Shown in pieces: positions 45,136-53,584 of a stretch of 64,000 nucleotides of DNA. Under the pieces are notes generated by a model. The model worked only from the letters and a program-made list of their open reading frames with translations, ran no database searches and was not told the DNA's origin. Source of the stretch: Bradyrhizobium cenepequi (GTDB lineage: Bacteria; Pseudomonadota; Alphaproteobacteria; Rhizobiales; Xanthobacteraceae); assembly GCF_020329485.1 (NCBI RefSeq), contig NZ_JAGKJI010000005.1, positions 1 to 64,000 of the forward strand. Direction: 5' to 3'. Numbering within the stretch: the first letter of the stretch is position 1; the number at the start of each line of letters is the position of its first letter. The position numbers were made by a program, and so were the translations under genes.

Positions 45136-46680
45136 ATGACAGAGATACCCGTGACGTCTGACGCCAGGCGCCGACGCGCATTGGGCCATATCCTGCTGCT
45201 CGCGGCGGGGCTGTTGGTGCTGGTTGCAATCAGTGCGGCGTCCGTCGTGCTGGTGAACAAGGCGCGCCAGGACAACGCCTGGGTGGTCCACACTGTCGAA
45301 GTGGAAAACCAGATCAACGCCCTTATGCTCGAGCTCCGCCGCGCCGAAAGCTCGGCCCGCGCCTATCTCCTGACCCGCTGGCCGGAATTCCTGACCGATC
45401 ATGAGCAGGCCGTGGCCAACGTCGTCCCCTATTCGGACAAGCTCGCGCAGCTCACGGACGACAATCCGCTCCAGGTCGAGAACGTGAAGAAGATGCGCGC
45501 GGCGATCGATATCCGGCTCGATCAATTCAGGCGCGAAATGGATTTCATCAGGCGCGACGAACCGGCCAGTGCCGCCGCGCTGGTCCGCGAGGCGGCTGCC
45601 GGCAACACCAACGCCATCATTCGCGACGTGACCGACAAGATGCGCGCCGAGGAAGAGCGGCTGTTCGATCTGCGGACGGCCAATGCCGACCGCTCGCAAA
45701 TACTTGCATCCTCCGTCACCATCGCGGGGTCGTGCATCGTGATCGCGCTGGGCGCGATTGCGGCGTTCCAGGTACGCCGCTCCTTGCGCGTCCGCGATGA
45801 GGCCGAGATCAAGCTGCGCGACCTCAACATCACGCTGGAGACCAGCGTCCAGGAGCGGACCGCCGACCTGCGCGAAGCCAATGACGAGATCCAGCGCTTT
45901 GCCTATATCGTCAGTCACGATCTGCGCTCGCCGCTCGTCAACATCATGGGCTTCACCAGCGAGCTCGAGGAGCTGCGCGGCGACATCTTCAAGCGGATCG
46001 CCGCCCTGAGCCACGCTGGCTCGGAAGCTGCCCCGTTGCCGGAGAACGCCACCGACAGCGCCAAGCCTGCGCTCGAGGGCGCCGACAAGCGGCTCTCCGA
46101 CGATTTCTCCGAGGCGCTCACCTTCATCAAATCCTCGATCGCCAAGATGGACCGCCTGATCTCGGCGATCCTCAATCTCACCCGCGAGGGCCGGCGCGAG
46201 TTCAAGCCGGAACGGATCAATACCCGCGAGTTGATCGGGGGCATTGCTGCGACCGTGGCGCATCAGGCCGCCGAGGCGAATGCGCAAATCCGCGTCGAGC
46301 CACTGCCTGATATCGTCAGCGACCGTCTTGCGCTGGAGCAGATTTTCTCCAATCTGATTGACAATGCGCTCAAATATCTGAGGGACGGCGCACCCGGCGA
46401 CATCGCGATCCGCGGACGCAACAAGCTTGGGTTTGCGATCTTCGAAATCAGCGATAATGGCCGCGGCATCGATCCCAAGGATCACCAGCGCATTTTCGAG
46501 CTGTTCCGCCGGGCGGGAACCCAGGACAAGCCCGGCCAGGGTATCGGCTTGGCGCATGTGCGAACGCTGGTGCGGCGTCTCGGGGGAACCATGTCGGTCG
46601 CCTCGGAACTTCACAAGGGCAGCACATTCACGATAACAATTCCAGTTAACTGGGCCTCCAACCGGAAGGCAGATGTATGA
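45136..46680 (+). CDS. Membrane sensor histidine kinase (CHASE3-type sensor)
   Basis: A 514-residue kinase. TM1 near residues 15-37 and TM2 near 195-218 bracket a helical periplasmic CHASE3-like domain (EVENQINALMLELRRAESSARAYLLT). A cytoplasmic coiled coil leads to the HisKA domain with H261 in FAYIVSHDLRSPLVNIMGF, then a HATPase_c domain (NLIDNALKYL, DNGRGIDPKD, GQGIGLAHVRTLVRRLGG). Between the two HisKA helices lies an unusual Ala/Pro/Glu-rich insert of roughly 45 residues (about 287-325). The gene overlaps the response regulator by 4 bp and has an EcfG-type promoter. The kinase group (coiled-coil HisKA) resembles phytochrome-like and CHASE3 kinases paired with single-domain receivers. Confidence 0.92.
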   Translation: MTEIPVTSDARRRRALGHILLLAAGLLVLVAISAASVVLVNKARQDNAWVVHTVEVENQINALMLELRRAESSARAYLLTRWPEFLTDHEQAVANVVPYSDKLAQLTDDNPLQVENVKKMRAAIDIRLDQFRREMDFIRRDEPASAAALVREAAAGNTNAIIRDVTDKMRAEEERLFDLRTANADRSQILASSVTIAGSCIVIALGAIAAFQVRRSLRVRDEAEIKLRDLNITLETSVQERTADLREANDEIQRFAYIVSHDLRSPLVNIMGFTSELEELRGDIFKRIAALSHAGSEAAPLPENATDSAKPALEGADKRLSDDFSEALTFIKSSIAKMDRLISAILNLTREGRREFKPERINTRELIGGIAATVAHQAAEANAQIRVEPLPDIVSDRLALEQIFSNLIDNALKYLRDGAPGDIAIRGRNKLGFAIFEISDNGRGIDPKDHQRIFELFRRAGTQDKPGQGIGLAHVRTLVRRLGGTMSVASELHKGSTFTITIPVNWASNRKADV

Positions 46681-47117
46681 GCAATACAGTCACCATCATC
46701 ATGATCGAGGACGATGAAGGCCACGCGCGGCTGATTGAACGGAATATTCGTCGATCCGGTGTCAATAATGAGATCCGGCCGTTCACAAACGGTACAGAGG
46801 CGGTCGGCTATCTGTTCGGCCCGGATGGGAGCGGCATAGACCGAAAGGGCCAGGCGCTGCTCATCCTGCTTGATCTCAACCTGCCTGACATGACCGGCAT
46901 CGATATTTTGAAGCGGGTCAAGGAGAACAAGTACCTGAAGTCGAGCCCGGTGGTCGTGCTGACCACCACGGACGATTCGCAGGAGATCAAACGATGCTAC
47001 GAGTACGGCTGTAACGTCTACATCACGAAGCCGGTGAACTACGAGAGCTTTGCCAACGCGATCCGCCAACTCGGACTGTTCTTCTCGGTCATCCAGGTTC
47101 CATCAGCCGCAGCATGA
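46677..47117 (+). CDS. Single-domain response regulator (Rcp1-like)
   Basis: A 146-residue stand-alone receiver domain. Acidic pocket IEDDEGHARLIERNIR near residue 11, phosphoacceptor D66 in LLDLNLPDMTGIDIL, the Thr switch VVVLTTTDD and the Lys in VYITKPVNY. The insert between beta-2 and beta-3 (GPDGSGIDRKG) is characteristic of Rcp1-type receivers that partner with CHASE3- or phytochrome-like kinases. No output domain, so it relays phosphate or binds a partner. ATGA overlaps couple it to the kinases on both sides. Confidence 0.93.
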   Translation: MSNTVTIIMIEDDEGHARLIERNIRRSGVNNEIRPFTNGTEAVGYLFGPDGSGIDRKGQALLILLDLNLPDMTGIDILKRVKENKYLKSSPVVVLTTTDDSQEIKRCYEYGCNVYITKPVNYESFANAIRQLGLFFSVIQVPSAAA

Positions 47118-48202
47118 GCACCACGAGCCCCACCCTGCTCTATATCGACGATGACGAGGCGCTGGCGCGGCTCGTCGACCGCGGCCTGACGCGGCTCGGG
47201 CTGAAGGTGGTGCATGCGGCGAGCGGCCAGGAGGGACTTGATCGCATCGCCAAGGGCGGTATCGACGTCGTCGCGCTCGACCAGTACATGCCGGGCCTCG
47301 ACGGGCTCGAGACACTCGAGCAAATCCTGAAAATTCCTGACGCGCCGCCGGTCGTGTTCGTCACGGCTTCGCAGGATTCTGCGATCGCCGTCACCGCGCT
47401 CAAGGCTGGCGCTGTGGACTATCTCGTCAAGGACATCCACGGCGAATTCATTCCGCTGCTCCAGGTCGCCGCCAACGGCGCGCTGCGTCAGGCGGAATTG
47501 CAGCGGGCTCGCGACGAGGCGGAAGCCGAGATCCACGCCTCGCGCGACCGTTTCGCCGCGCTCGCCGCCGAGCGCGAGGTGCTGCTCCGCGAAGTCAATC
47601 ACCGCGTCGGCAACTCGCTGCAGATCATCGCCTCGCTGCTGCACCTGCAGGCAAGTTCTGCGACACAGGACGACGTCAAAGCGGCGCTCACCAACGCGAT
47701 GGGCCGCGTCGCCGCTGTCGCCCAGGTGCACCGCCGCCTCTACACCTCGCACGACCTGAAGAGCGTGCTGTTGAACCAGTATCTGGAGTCCCTGCTCGAA
47801 GACCTCCGGCGCTCGACCGAAGGCAACCGGATGTCGCGGCTGACTTTGAAGGCCGAGCCAATCGAGATCGATCCGGATCGCGCGGTCGCGATCGGCATCA
47901 TCGTCAACGAGCTGGTGATGAATGCGGTGAAATATGCCTATCCCGATGGCGCCGGCCCAATCCATGTCGAGCTCAAGGCCGAGGGCGAGGATCTGCTGTT
48001 GACGATTTCCGATGACGGCGTCGGCCTCAACGTCAAGGCCGATCCGCGCTCCACTGGCCAGGGCCAGCGCATCGTCAGCGCCATGGCCTCCAAGCTCGAG
48101 GCCAGCGTCGAGCGCGATCCCGACCATAGCGGCACGCGCATCCTGGTGCGCTTTCCCCGTGCCAGCGCTGCGGCGAAATCCGCCAGCGCCGCTGCGAGCT
48201 AG
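47114..48202 (+). CDS. Receiver-HisKA_2 hybrid protein (response regulator/histidine kinase)
   Basis: A 362-residue soluble protein. Residues 1-125 are a receiver (LLYIDDDEALARLVDRGL; phosphoacceptor D56 in VVALDQYMPGLDG; Lys in YLVKDIHG). A coiled-coil linker leads to a HisKA_2 dimerisation domain with H163 in LLREVNHRVGNSLQIIASLL and a HATPase_c domain (IIVNELVMNAVKYAYPDG, ISDDGVGLNV, GTRILVRFP). HisKA_2 and HWE kinases such as PhyK and LovK feed the PhyR/EcfG general stress response in alphaproteobacteria, so with the EcfG-type promoter on this operon a feedback loop is a reasonable inference. Overlaps the preceding gene by 4 bp. Confidence 0.92.
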   Translation: MSTTSPTLLYIDDDEALARLVDRGLTRLGLKVVHAASGQEGLDRIAKGGIDVVALDQYMPGLDGLETLEQILKIPDAPPVVFVTASQDSAIAVTALKAGAVDYLVKDIHGEFIPLLQVAANGALRQAELQRARDEAEAEIHASRDRFAALAAEREVLLREVNHRVGNSLQIIASLLHLQASSATQDDVKAALTNAMGRVAAVAQVHRRLYTSHDLKSVLLNQYLESLLEDLRRSTEGNRMSRLTLKAEPIEIDPDRAVAIGIIVNELVMNAVKYAYPDGAGPIHVELKAEGEDLLLTISDDGVGLNVKADPRSTGQGQRIVSAMASKLEASVERDPDHSGTRILVRFPRASAAAKSASAAAS

Positions 48203-48207
48203 CCTTC

Positions 48208-48331
48208 AGATCATGATTCGATCAGACGAAATCGATTCATGATCTCACCTCTTTGTTTGAGCATGATCTCCGCACAAACCTCATGCGTTCGTCGCAGGGA
48301 AGACCGGTTTTCACTTTTTCGGATCATGCGC
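48208..48331. repeat. Palindromic repeat, family B copy in reverse orientation
   Basis: Starts with an ATCATGATTCGAT-type end and finishes with CTTTTTCGGATCATGCGC; the internal GACCGGTTTTC pairs with the family's GGAAAAGTG side. It is the reverse complement of the copy after rne (30751-30872) in layout, and sits at the 3' end of the kinase operon. Confidence 0.75.
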
Positions 48332-48384
48332 CAAAGCATCAGCCCCTATCGCGCCGCCCGCGCCCGCCTGCTATCCTGCGCCCC

Positions 48385-49065
48385 ATGACATCGCGCGACT
48401 CCGCCGCATCCGAGATCACGCCTGACGTGCTGCTGCGCGCCTATGCCTGCGGCATCTTTCCGATGGCCGAGAGCGCCGACGACCCCACCCTGTTCTGGGT
48501 CGAGCCGGAAATGCGCGGTGTGATCCCGTTTGACGGTTTTTGCGTCACCTCGCGGCTCGCGCGGACAGTACGTTCCGATGCGTTCACCGTGACTGTCAAC
48601 ACCGCGTTCAAGGCCGTCATCGCCGGCTGCGCAGCGCCCGCGGAGGGACGCGAGGACACCTGGATCAACAATCGCATTCGCGAACTCTATGTCGGGCTGC
48701 ATCAGCTCGGCCACTGCCACAGCGTCGAGGCCTGGCAGGACGGCGAACTGGTCGGCGGTCTCTACGGCGTCAGCCTGGGGCGCGCCTTCTTCGGCGAGAG
48801 CATGTTCCACACGGCGCGCGATGCCTCCAAGGTCGCATTGGTGCATCTGGTGGCGCGGCTGATTGCCGGAGGCTTTGAATTGCTCGACACACAATATGTC
48901 ACCGAGCATCTGCGCACTTTCGGTGCGCTCGAAATCCCGCGCCGCCGCTATCGCGCGCTGCTCGATCATGCGATCGCGGGTGCGCCCGCGGATTTCCTGA
49001 AGTGGCCGATCGATCAGCCAGTCAAAGGCACTGACGCGCTCGCGATCATAGCAGAGCGCGCATAG
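48385..49065 (+). CDS. aat: Leucyl/phenylalanyl-tRNA--protein transferase
   Basis: Adds Leu or Phe from tRNA to N-terminal Arg or Lys of proteins, marking them for ClpS/ClpAP (N-degron pathway). The 226-residue protein has [77 protein letters not shown] and [21 protein letters not shown], all Aat blocks. ATG 48385 matches homologues; upstream in-frame codons read through the repeat element. Confidence 0.96.
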   Translation: MTSRDSAASEITPDVLLRAYACGIFPMAESADDPTLFWVEPEMRGVIPFDGFCVTSRLARTVRSDAFTVTVNTAFKAVIAGCAAPAEGREDTWINNRIRELYVGLHQLGHCHSVEAWQDGELVGGLYGVSLGRAFFGESMFHTARDASKVALVHLVARLIAGGFELLDTQYVTEHLRTFGALEIPRRRYRALLDHAIAGAPADFLKWPIDQPVKGTDALAIIAERA

Positions 49066-49103
49066 AGCGCGACGTCATTTGGTTGAATCGGCGTGGCTGC
49101 GAG

Positions 49104-49223
49104 TTCACCTCTCCCATAGGGAGAGGTCGCGCCGGAGGTGCGGGTGAGGGGTTACGGTCCCCCGATAGAGCAGATCCCCTCACCCGGCGCTGCGCGCCGA
49201 CCTCTCCCTATGGGAGAGGTGAA
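49104..49223. repeat. Nested palindromic repeat downstream of aat
   Basis: The outer ends TTCACCTCTCCCATAGGGAG and CTCCCTATGGGAGAGGTGAA are complementary, each itself hairpin-forming, with GGTGAGGGG/CCCCTCACC pairs inside. It lies between the convergent aat and DUF2155 genes and resembles repeats widespread in Rhizobiales intergenic DNA. No gene is present. Confidence 0.8.
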
Positions 49224-49310
49224 AAAGAGCCCGCGCCCATGGCGGACACAATTCGACCTTGTCTCCTCGAGTTCTAGGTCGGTTCTGATTCAATCAGAAC
49301 CGACGATTTT

Positions 49311-50330
49311 CTAATTCCCGAATATGCTGAAAAGCCCGCCCGGCCGCTGCTGCTGTGGAGGTGGCGGCGGTTGGGGCTGCGCCGGCGGCGGTTGCTGGAA
49401 TTGCTGCTGCTGCGGCGGCGGGCGCGGAGCCGCCTGCTTTTGCGCCGGCGGCTTCTTCTGTGCCGGCGGTGGCGGGGTCGGCTGCTTCGGCGGATCGGGC
49501 GCCGCGTTGACGATGGTCTGCTCCGGCTGTTTGCAGTCGGTCAGCCAGATATCATAGATCGGATGCTCGACGCCGTGCAGGCCCGGACTTGCGGCAAACA
49601 TCCAACCCGAAAAGATCCGCTTCACCTCGCCCTGCAGCGTGATCTCGTCGACCTCGACAAACGCATCGGTGTTGGCGGCCTCCGTCGAGGGTCGCGTGTA
49701 GCAGGCGTCCGTCTTCACACGGAGCGCACCGAACTGCACGGTCTCGCCGATATCCTCCTCGAAATTGATGATGCGCCCGGTGATCTTGTCGAGCCCGGAG
49801 AAGCTCGCCTTCTTGTTGGCGATCTTGGTCGACGGCGGCTCGCTCACCACCTCGTCGCCGGGCTGAAGCGTTGCCGGCGTCTGCGGCACGCTCTTGGGCT
49901 GACGCTGTCCGGGCGGCAGTCCCGGCAACGGATTGGCACCGGGCGGCGCATTGGCGGCGTTCGGAGCCCCGGGCGCCGGCGGCTGCACGGCGACCGCGGG
50001 CGGCGCATTCTGAGGAGGCCCTGGGGTGCCTGGCGGCGGCGCCAAAGGCTGCGACTGGAAACTGCCCGGTGGCGGCACACCCTGTCCCGGCGGCGGCCGG
50101 TTCGGCGTCGGCAACAATCGACCGCGCGGCAATTCCGGCACCTCCTCCTCGTCTTCGGGAGGCGCCTGCTGGCCACCGCGCGGAATCGCTCCCGGCGGAC
50201 GCGGGGCGGGATCCGAGAAAATAGTACCGATCTGCGCGCCTGCGGGCGGCGCAAGCGCGAGAGTTGAGGCGGCAATCAGGGCCGCAAAGCCAGTCAGGGC
50301 AACGGTTCGGAGCATCTCGCGCGGCTTCAA
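49311..50330 (-). CDS. DUF2155 domain protein, exported, Pro/Gln-rich
   Basis: A 339-residue protein with a signal peptide ending PAGAQ (about residue 33). Residues 35-160 and 275-330 are Pro/Gln/Ala-rich and disordered. The DUF2155 core lies at about residues 165-265 (KASFSGLDKITGRIINFEEDIG, VQFGALRVKTDACYTRP, VKRIFSGWMFAASPGLHGVEHPIYDIWLTDC). The cysteines in DACY and TDCK could pair. The function of DUF2155 is unknown; in my knowledge of Rhizobiales genomes it often neighbours aat and the NDUFA12 gene, which is 3.5 kb upstream here on the same strand. Confidence 0.9.
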   Translation of the reverse strand: MKPREMLRTVALTGFAALIAASTLALAPPAGAQIGTIFSDPAPRPPGAIPRGGQQAPPEDEEEVPELPRGRLLPTPNRPPPGQGVPPPGSFQSQPLAPPPGTPGPPQNAPPAVAVQPPAPGAPNAANAPPGANPLPGLPPGQRQPKSVPQTPATLQPGDEVVSEPPSTKIANKKASFSGLDKITGRIINFEEDIGETVQFGALRVKTDACYTRPSTEAANTDAFVEVDEITLQGEVKRIFSGWMFAASPGLHGVEHPIYDIWLTDCKQPEQTIVNAAPDPPKQPTPPPPAQKKPPAQKQAAPRPPPQQQQFQQPPPAQPQPPPPPQQQRPGGLFSIFGN

Positions 50331-50560
50331 GGAGCGAATCGGGCTTTCGACATACTAATCGATTATTGGCTATGGGCCGCTCGCAGGATCTCCGGTTAAC
50401 ACGCCGAATACGGCGGGGAAAGGGCGGGCTTCCGCCACTGGTCAGGCTCCCCGCCCCATGAAATAGTTCCGGCTCCCACCGACGTCCGCAAGACCGCCAC
50501 GCGGAAAACAGCAAAAAATCCGGAAACCGTACCGGAAGATCCAGAGGAAGCCCGTACAAC

Positions 50561-51511
50561 ATGCCTGTCGTTCTCGATGCCGATGCCGCCGCTGTCTTCA
50601 AGGCCTTTCAGGAGGCCGGCCGCCCTGCTTACGAAACGCTGACAGCTCCCGAAGCGCGCGCGTATTATTCGCAGGCGCGCTTTGTCAGCAATCCCGAGCC
50701 GCCGGAGGTGGCACAGGTCGAAGCGTTGTCGATTCCCGCGCCCCACGCCACGATCCCGGCGCGGATCTACAGGCCGAAGAAGCTGCGCCAGAAGGACGGA
50801 TTGTCGCCCGCGCTGGTGTTCTTTCACGGCGGTGGCTGGGTGATCGGCGATCTCGACACCCATGATGTGGTGTGCCGGAAGCTTGCCGATGAAGGCGAGC
50901 TCATCGTGATCTCCGTCGACTATCGTCTCGCGCCCGAACACAAATTCCCTGCTGCCGTCGACGACGCCATCGCCGCGACGAAATGGGTGGCGGCAAACGC
51001 GAGGCAGCTCGCCATCGATGGCGCGCGCCTCTGCGTCGGCGGCGACAGCGCCGGCGGTAATCTCGCCGCGGTCGTATCGATCGCCGCACGCGACGGCAAC
51101 GGCCCGGCGATCGCGGGACAGGTGCTGATCTATCCGGCCGTCGATTTCGCGATGACGCATCCCTCGCATAGCGAGCCGGAAACCAGCATCCTGCTCACGC
51201 ACTCAGTCATCCGCTGGTTTCGCGATCACTATCTCAGCAGCGCCGCCGACGCGCATGATTGGCGCGCTTCGCCGGTGCGTGCGACCACCCTGATCGGCCT
51301 GCCGCCGGCCTTTGTGCTGACCGCCGGCGCCGATCCCTTGCGCGATGAAGGCGACGAATATGCCGAACGCCTCAAGGCGGCCGGCGTGCCCATCACCTAC
51401 AAGCACTTCGCCGGTCAATTCCACGGCTTTTTCACCATGGGCAAATTGCTCAATCAGGCCAACGTCGCGGCAAGCGACATCGGCGCGTGGCTGAAGGCGT
51501 TGAACGGCTAA
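50561..51511 (+). CDS. Alpha/beta-hydrolase, HSL-type esterase
   Basis: A 316-residue carboxylesterase of the hormone-sensitive-lipase group (family IV). The oxyanion-hole motif HGGGW sits near residue 89, SVDYRLAPEHKFPAAVDDA follows, the nucleophile elbow is GDSAGGN near residue 164, and the acid and histidine are in AGADPLRDEGDEY and AGQFHGFF. No signal peptide. The natural substrate is unknown; short-chain esters are usual for the family. It has GAGGAAG upstream of ATG 50561. It starts the accessory block between the DUF2155 and NDUFA12 genes. Confidence 0.9.
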   Translation: MPVVLDADAAAVFKAFQEAGRPAYETLTAPEARAYYSQARFVSNPEPPEVAQVEALSIPAPHATIPARIYRPKKLRQKDGLSPALVFFHGGGWVIGDLDTHDVVCRKLADEGELIVISVDYRLAPEHKFPAAVDDAIAATKWVAANARQLAIDGARLCVGGDSAGGNLAAVVSIAARDGNGPAIAGQVLIYPAVDFAMTHPSHSEPETSILLTHSVIRWFRDHYLSSAADAHDWRASPVRATTLIGLPPAFVLTAGADPLRDEGDEYAERLKAAGVPITYKHFAGQFHGFFTMGKLLNQANVAASDIGAWLKALNG

Positions 51512-51520
51512 ACTCTCGCC

Positions 51521-51757
51521 TCAGTCGATCGAATTGCCACTGAGCCGCGCGCACAACGTCTCCTTATCAGAGATATCCACCAGTGCGTTCATTGGACGGG
51601 CTGTCCAGAAGGACGACCTTGCGCCAGCCGCGCGGCGCGCAGCGAGCGCCTCCGTAAGCAATTCGGAGACAATCGCGCTGATGGGACGACCTTCACGTTC
51701 GCGGATCGTCTGAATCTTCTCAAGAACGATATCGTCGATGTCGATGGTGATGTGCAT
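51521..51757 (-). CDS. VapB-like ribbon-helix-helix antitoxin without toxin partner
   Basis: A 78-residue protein: residues 1-45 (MHITIDIDDIVLEKIQTIRE, then GRPISAIVSELLTEAL) form a ribbon-helix-helix DNA-binding domain; the C-terminal tail (RPMNALVDISDKETLCARL) looks like the toxin-neutralising segment of VapB-type antitoxins. The start at 51757 is chosen because the region further upstream in frame has no family resemblance. The 3' side, where a vapC toxin gene would lie, is occupied by the convergent esterase gene (10 bp away). It is therefore an orphan, either a decayed module or an independent regulator. Confidence 0.7.
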   Translation of the reverse strand: MHITIDIDDIVLEKIQTIREREGRPISAIVSELLTEALAARRAAGARSSFWTARPMNALVDISDKETLCARLSGNSID

Positions 51758-51794
51758 CAATCTTGCTCGTGTTAGCGGCTTGAGGCGACAACTG

Positions 51795-52733
51795 CTACCC
51801 CACCCTCGCCGCCCGCCGCAGCGATTGCGGCGGCTGGCCGAAGGCGCGGATGAAGGCGCGGCGCATCCGCTCGGGATCGCGAAAGCCAGTCGCCTCGGCG
51901 ACACGCTCGATCGCTTCGGCGGAGGACTGCACGCGCTGCCGCGCCACCTCAATGCGCAAGCGCTCCACCGCTTTCGATGGCGTCGTGCCGGTCTCCGCGA
52001 CGAACGCGCGGGTGAAGTGGCGCGAGCTCATGCCGGCCTTCTCCGCCATGTCCTCGACCGTCAGCGACGCATCGAGATGCTCGCGCGCCCAGGCAAGCAG
52101 CGGGCCGAAGCGGCCGTTTGAAGCCTTCAGCTCCAACAGCGAAGAGAACTGCGACTGGCCGCCGCTGCGGCGATGATAGAGCACGAGGTGACGTGCGGTC
52201 TTTTGCGCGACCTCCTCGCCATAGTCCTCGGTGATCATCGCCAGCGCCAGGTCGATCCCGGCACTGATCCCGGCCGAGGTCCAGATGTTGTCGTCGCGGG
52301 TGAAGATGCGATCCGGCTCCAGCTTCACCTTCGGATAGGCGGAAAGGAAATGCTTGGTCCGCTGCCAATGCGTGGTGGCACGGCGGCCGTCGAGCAGGCC
52401 GGCTTCCGCCAGGATATAGGCGCCCGAGCAGACGCTTGCGATGCGGACACCGCGCTTGGCCAGCGTGCGCACGAACGCCAGCGTCTTTTTGCATTTCGCC
52501 GCCATACGCACGCCCTCGCCGCCCGCGACCATCAGGGTCGTGATCGCCGCCAACGGTCGCAGCCCTCGCGCGAACATCTCCGCGCCCGAGGACGATCGCA
52601 CCGGCCCCGGCGTCACCGCGATCACCTTCAGCGCGGGCGGACTGTCGGTAAAGCGCGCAGCGATCTCGAACGCCGAGATCGGACCGGCGGCATCCAGCAA
52701 TTGAAATTCCGGGAAGATGAGGACGCCGATCAT
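51795..52733 (-). CDS. GlxA-family transcriptional regulator (DJ-1/PfpI domain plus AraC HTH)
   Basis: A 312-residue regulator. Residues 1-170 form a class I glutamine-amidotransferase-like (DJ-1/PfpI) domain with the cysteine-elbow segment ASVCSGAYILAEAGLLDG and ATTHW; residues 210-305 form an AraC double helix-turn-helix (LTVEDMAEKAGMSSRHFTRAF, then ERVAEATGFRDPERMRRAFIRAFG). It is divergent from a DJ-1/PfpI enzyme gene across 115 bp and probably controls it. In related pairs the N-terminal domain senses a small ligand, not identified here. Confidence 0.92.
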   Translation of the reverse strand: MIGVLIFPEFQLLDAAGPISAFEIAARFTDSPPALKVIAVTPGPVRSSSGAEMFARGLRPLAAITTLMVAGGEGVRMAAKCKKTLAFVRTLAKRGVRIASVCSGAYILAEAGLLDGRRATTHWQRTKHFLSAYPKVKLEPDRIFTRDDNIWTSAGISAGIDLALAMITEDYGEEVAQKTARHLVLYHRRSGGQSQFSSLLELKASNGRFGPLLAWAREHLDASLTVEDMAEKAGMSSRHFTRAFVAETGTTPSKAVERLRIEVARQRVQSSAEAIERVAEATGFRDPERMRRAFIRAFGQPPQSLRRAARVG

Positions 52734-52782
52734 CGGGCTTCTCCTGTCGATCTGCAGGACGTTGTCCTGAAATGAGGGAATT

Positions 52783-52815
52783 ATGCCATTTTGGACATAA
52801 GGCCATCATGCCATT
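52783..52815. promoter_or_regulatory. Direct repeats ATGCCATT in the GlxA/DJ-1 divergent spacer
   Basis: ATGCCATT at 52783-52790 and again at 52808-52815 (25-bp period), each followed by a GT- or GG-rich stretch. AraC-type regulators bind direct repeats, and the spacing and central position fit an operator shared by both genes. Seen by eye only. Confidence 0.35.
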
Positions 52816-52848
52816 GTGTCGCGGTCAACCGATATTTGAGGTGCCCTT

Positions 52849-53535
52849 ATGTCCACCCCGCTACAGATCGGACTTCTGGTGTTTCCAAAGGTGACGCAGC
52901 TCGACCTTACCGGCCCGCTGCAGGTGTTTTCCTCCGTGCCCGGGGCCAAAGTGCATCTGGTGTGGAAGCGGATCGAACCGGTGCCGAGCGATACCGCGCT
53001 GGCGCTGATGCCCACGGTCAGCTTCGCCGAGTGCCCCCAGCTCGACGTGATCTGCGTCCCCGGCGGCATGGGCGCAGACGATATGACGGATGACGAGGAG
53101 ATGCTCGCCTTCCTGCGCAGGCAGGCGGAGGGCGCAAAGTATGTCACCTCGGTCTGCACGGGCTCGCTCGTGCTCGGCGCCGCCGGCCTGCTCAAAGGCT
53201 ATCGCGCCACGACGCACTGGTCGGCGATGGATTTCCTGTCGGCCTTCGGTGCGATCCCGGCGCGGACACGGGTCTGTGTCGACCGCAACCGCATCACCGG
53301 CGGCGGCGTCACCGCCGGCATCGATTTCGCGCTGACGCTGGTGTCGGAGCTCGTCGACCGCAGGACGGCGGAAGCGATCCAGCTTCGACTCGAATACAAT
53401 CCGAAGCCGCCGTTCGACGCCGGCTCGCCGGACACAGCGCCAGCCGAAATCCTCGCCTTCATGAGAGAGAAGATGGCGCCAGCCCAAGCGCGTCGCGGCG
53501 ACATGATCGCTCGCGCTGCGGCACGGCTCGGATAA
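52849..53535 (+). CDS. DJ-1/PfpI family protein (isonitrile hydratase-like)
   Basis: A 228-residue single-domain protein: IGLLVFPKVTQLDLTGPLQVF at the N-terminus with the conserved acidic residue, VICVPGGMGADDM, the nucleophile elbow [19 protein letters not shown] near residue 105, ATTHW and GGGVTAGIDFALTLV. This layout is that of InhA-type isonitrile hydratases and relatives; the real substrate is unknown. It shares ancestry with the N-terminal domain of the divergent regulator. A terminator follows the stop codon. Confidence 0.88.
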   Translation: MSTPLQIGLLVFPKVTQLDLTGPLQVFSSVPGAKVHLVWKRIEPVPSDTALALMPTVSFAECPQLDVICVPGGMGADDMTDDEEMLAFLRRQAEGAKYVTSVCTGSLVLGAAGLLKGYRATTHWSAMDFLSAFGAIPARTRVCVDRNRITGGGVTAGIDFALTLVSELVDRRTAEAIQLRLEYNPKPPFDAGSPDTAPAEILAFMREKMAPAQARRGDMIARAAARLG

Positions 53536-53551
53536 GAATCTCGAGGCAAAG

Positions 53552-53584
53552 AAAAAGGCCGCCTGGTTTCCCGGGCGGCCTTTC
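53552..53584 (+). terminator. Rho-independent terminator after the DJ-1 gene
   Basis: AAAAAGGCCGCC and GGGCGGCCTTT pair through a GGCCGCC/GGCGGCC stem with a short loop; the A-run before and T-run after suggest it can work on both strands. Confidence 0.8.
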
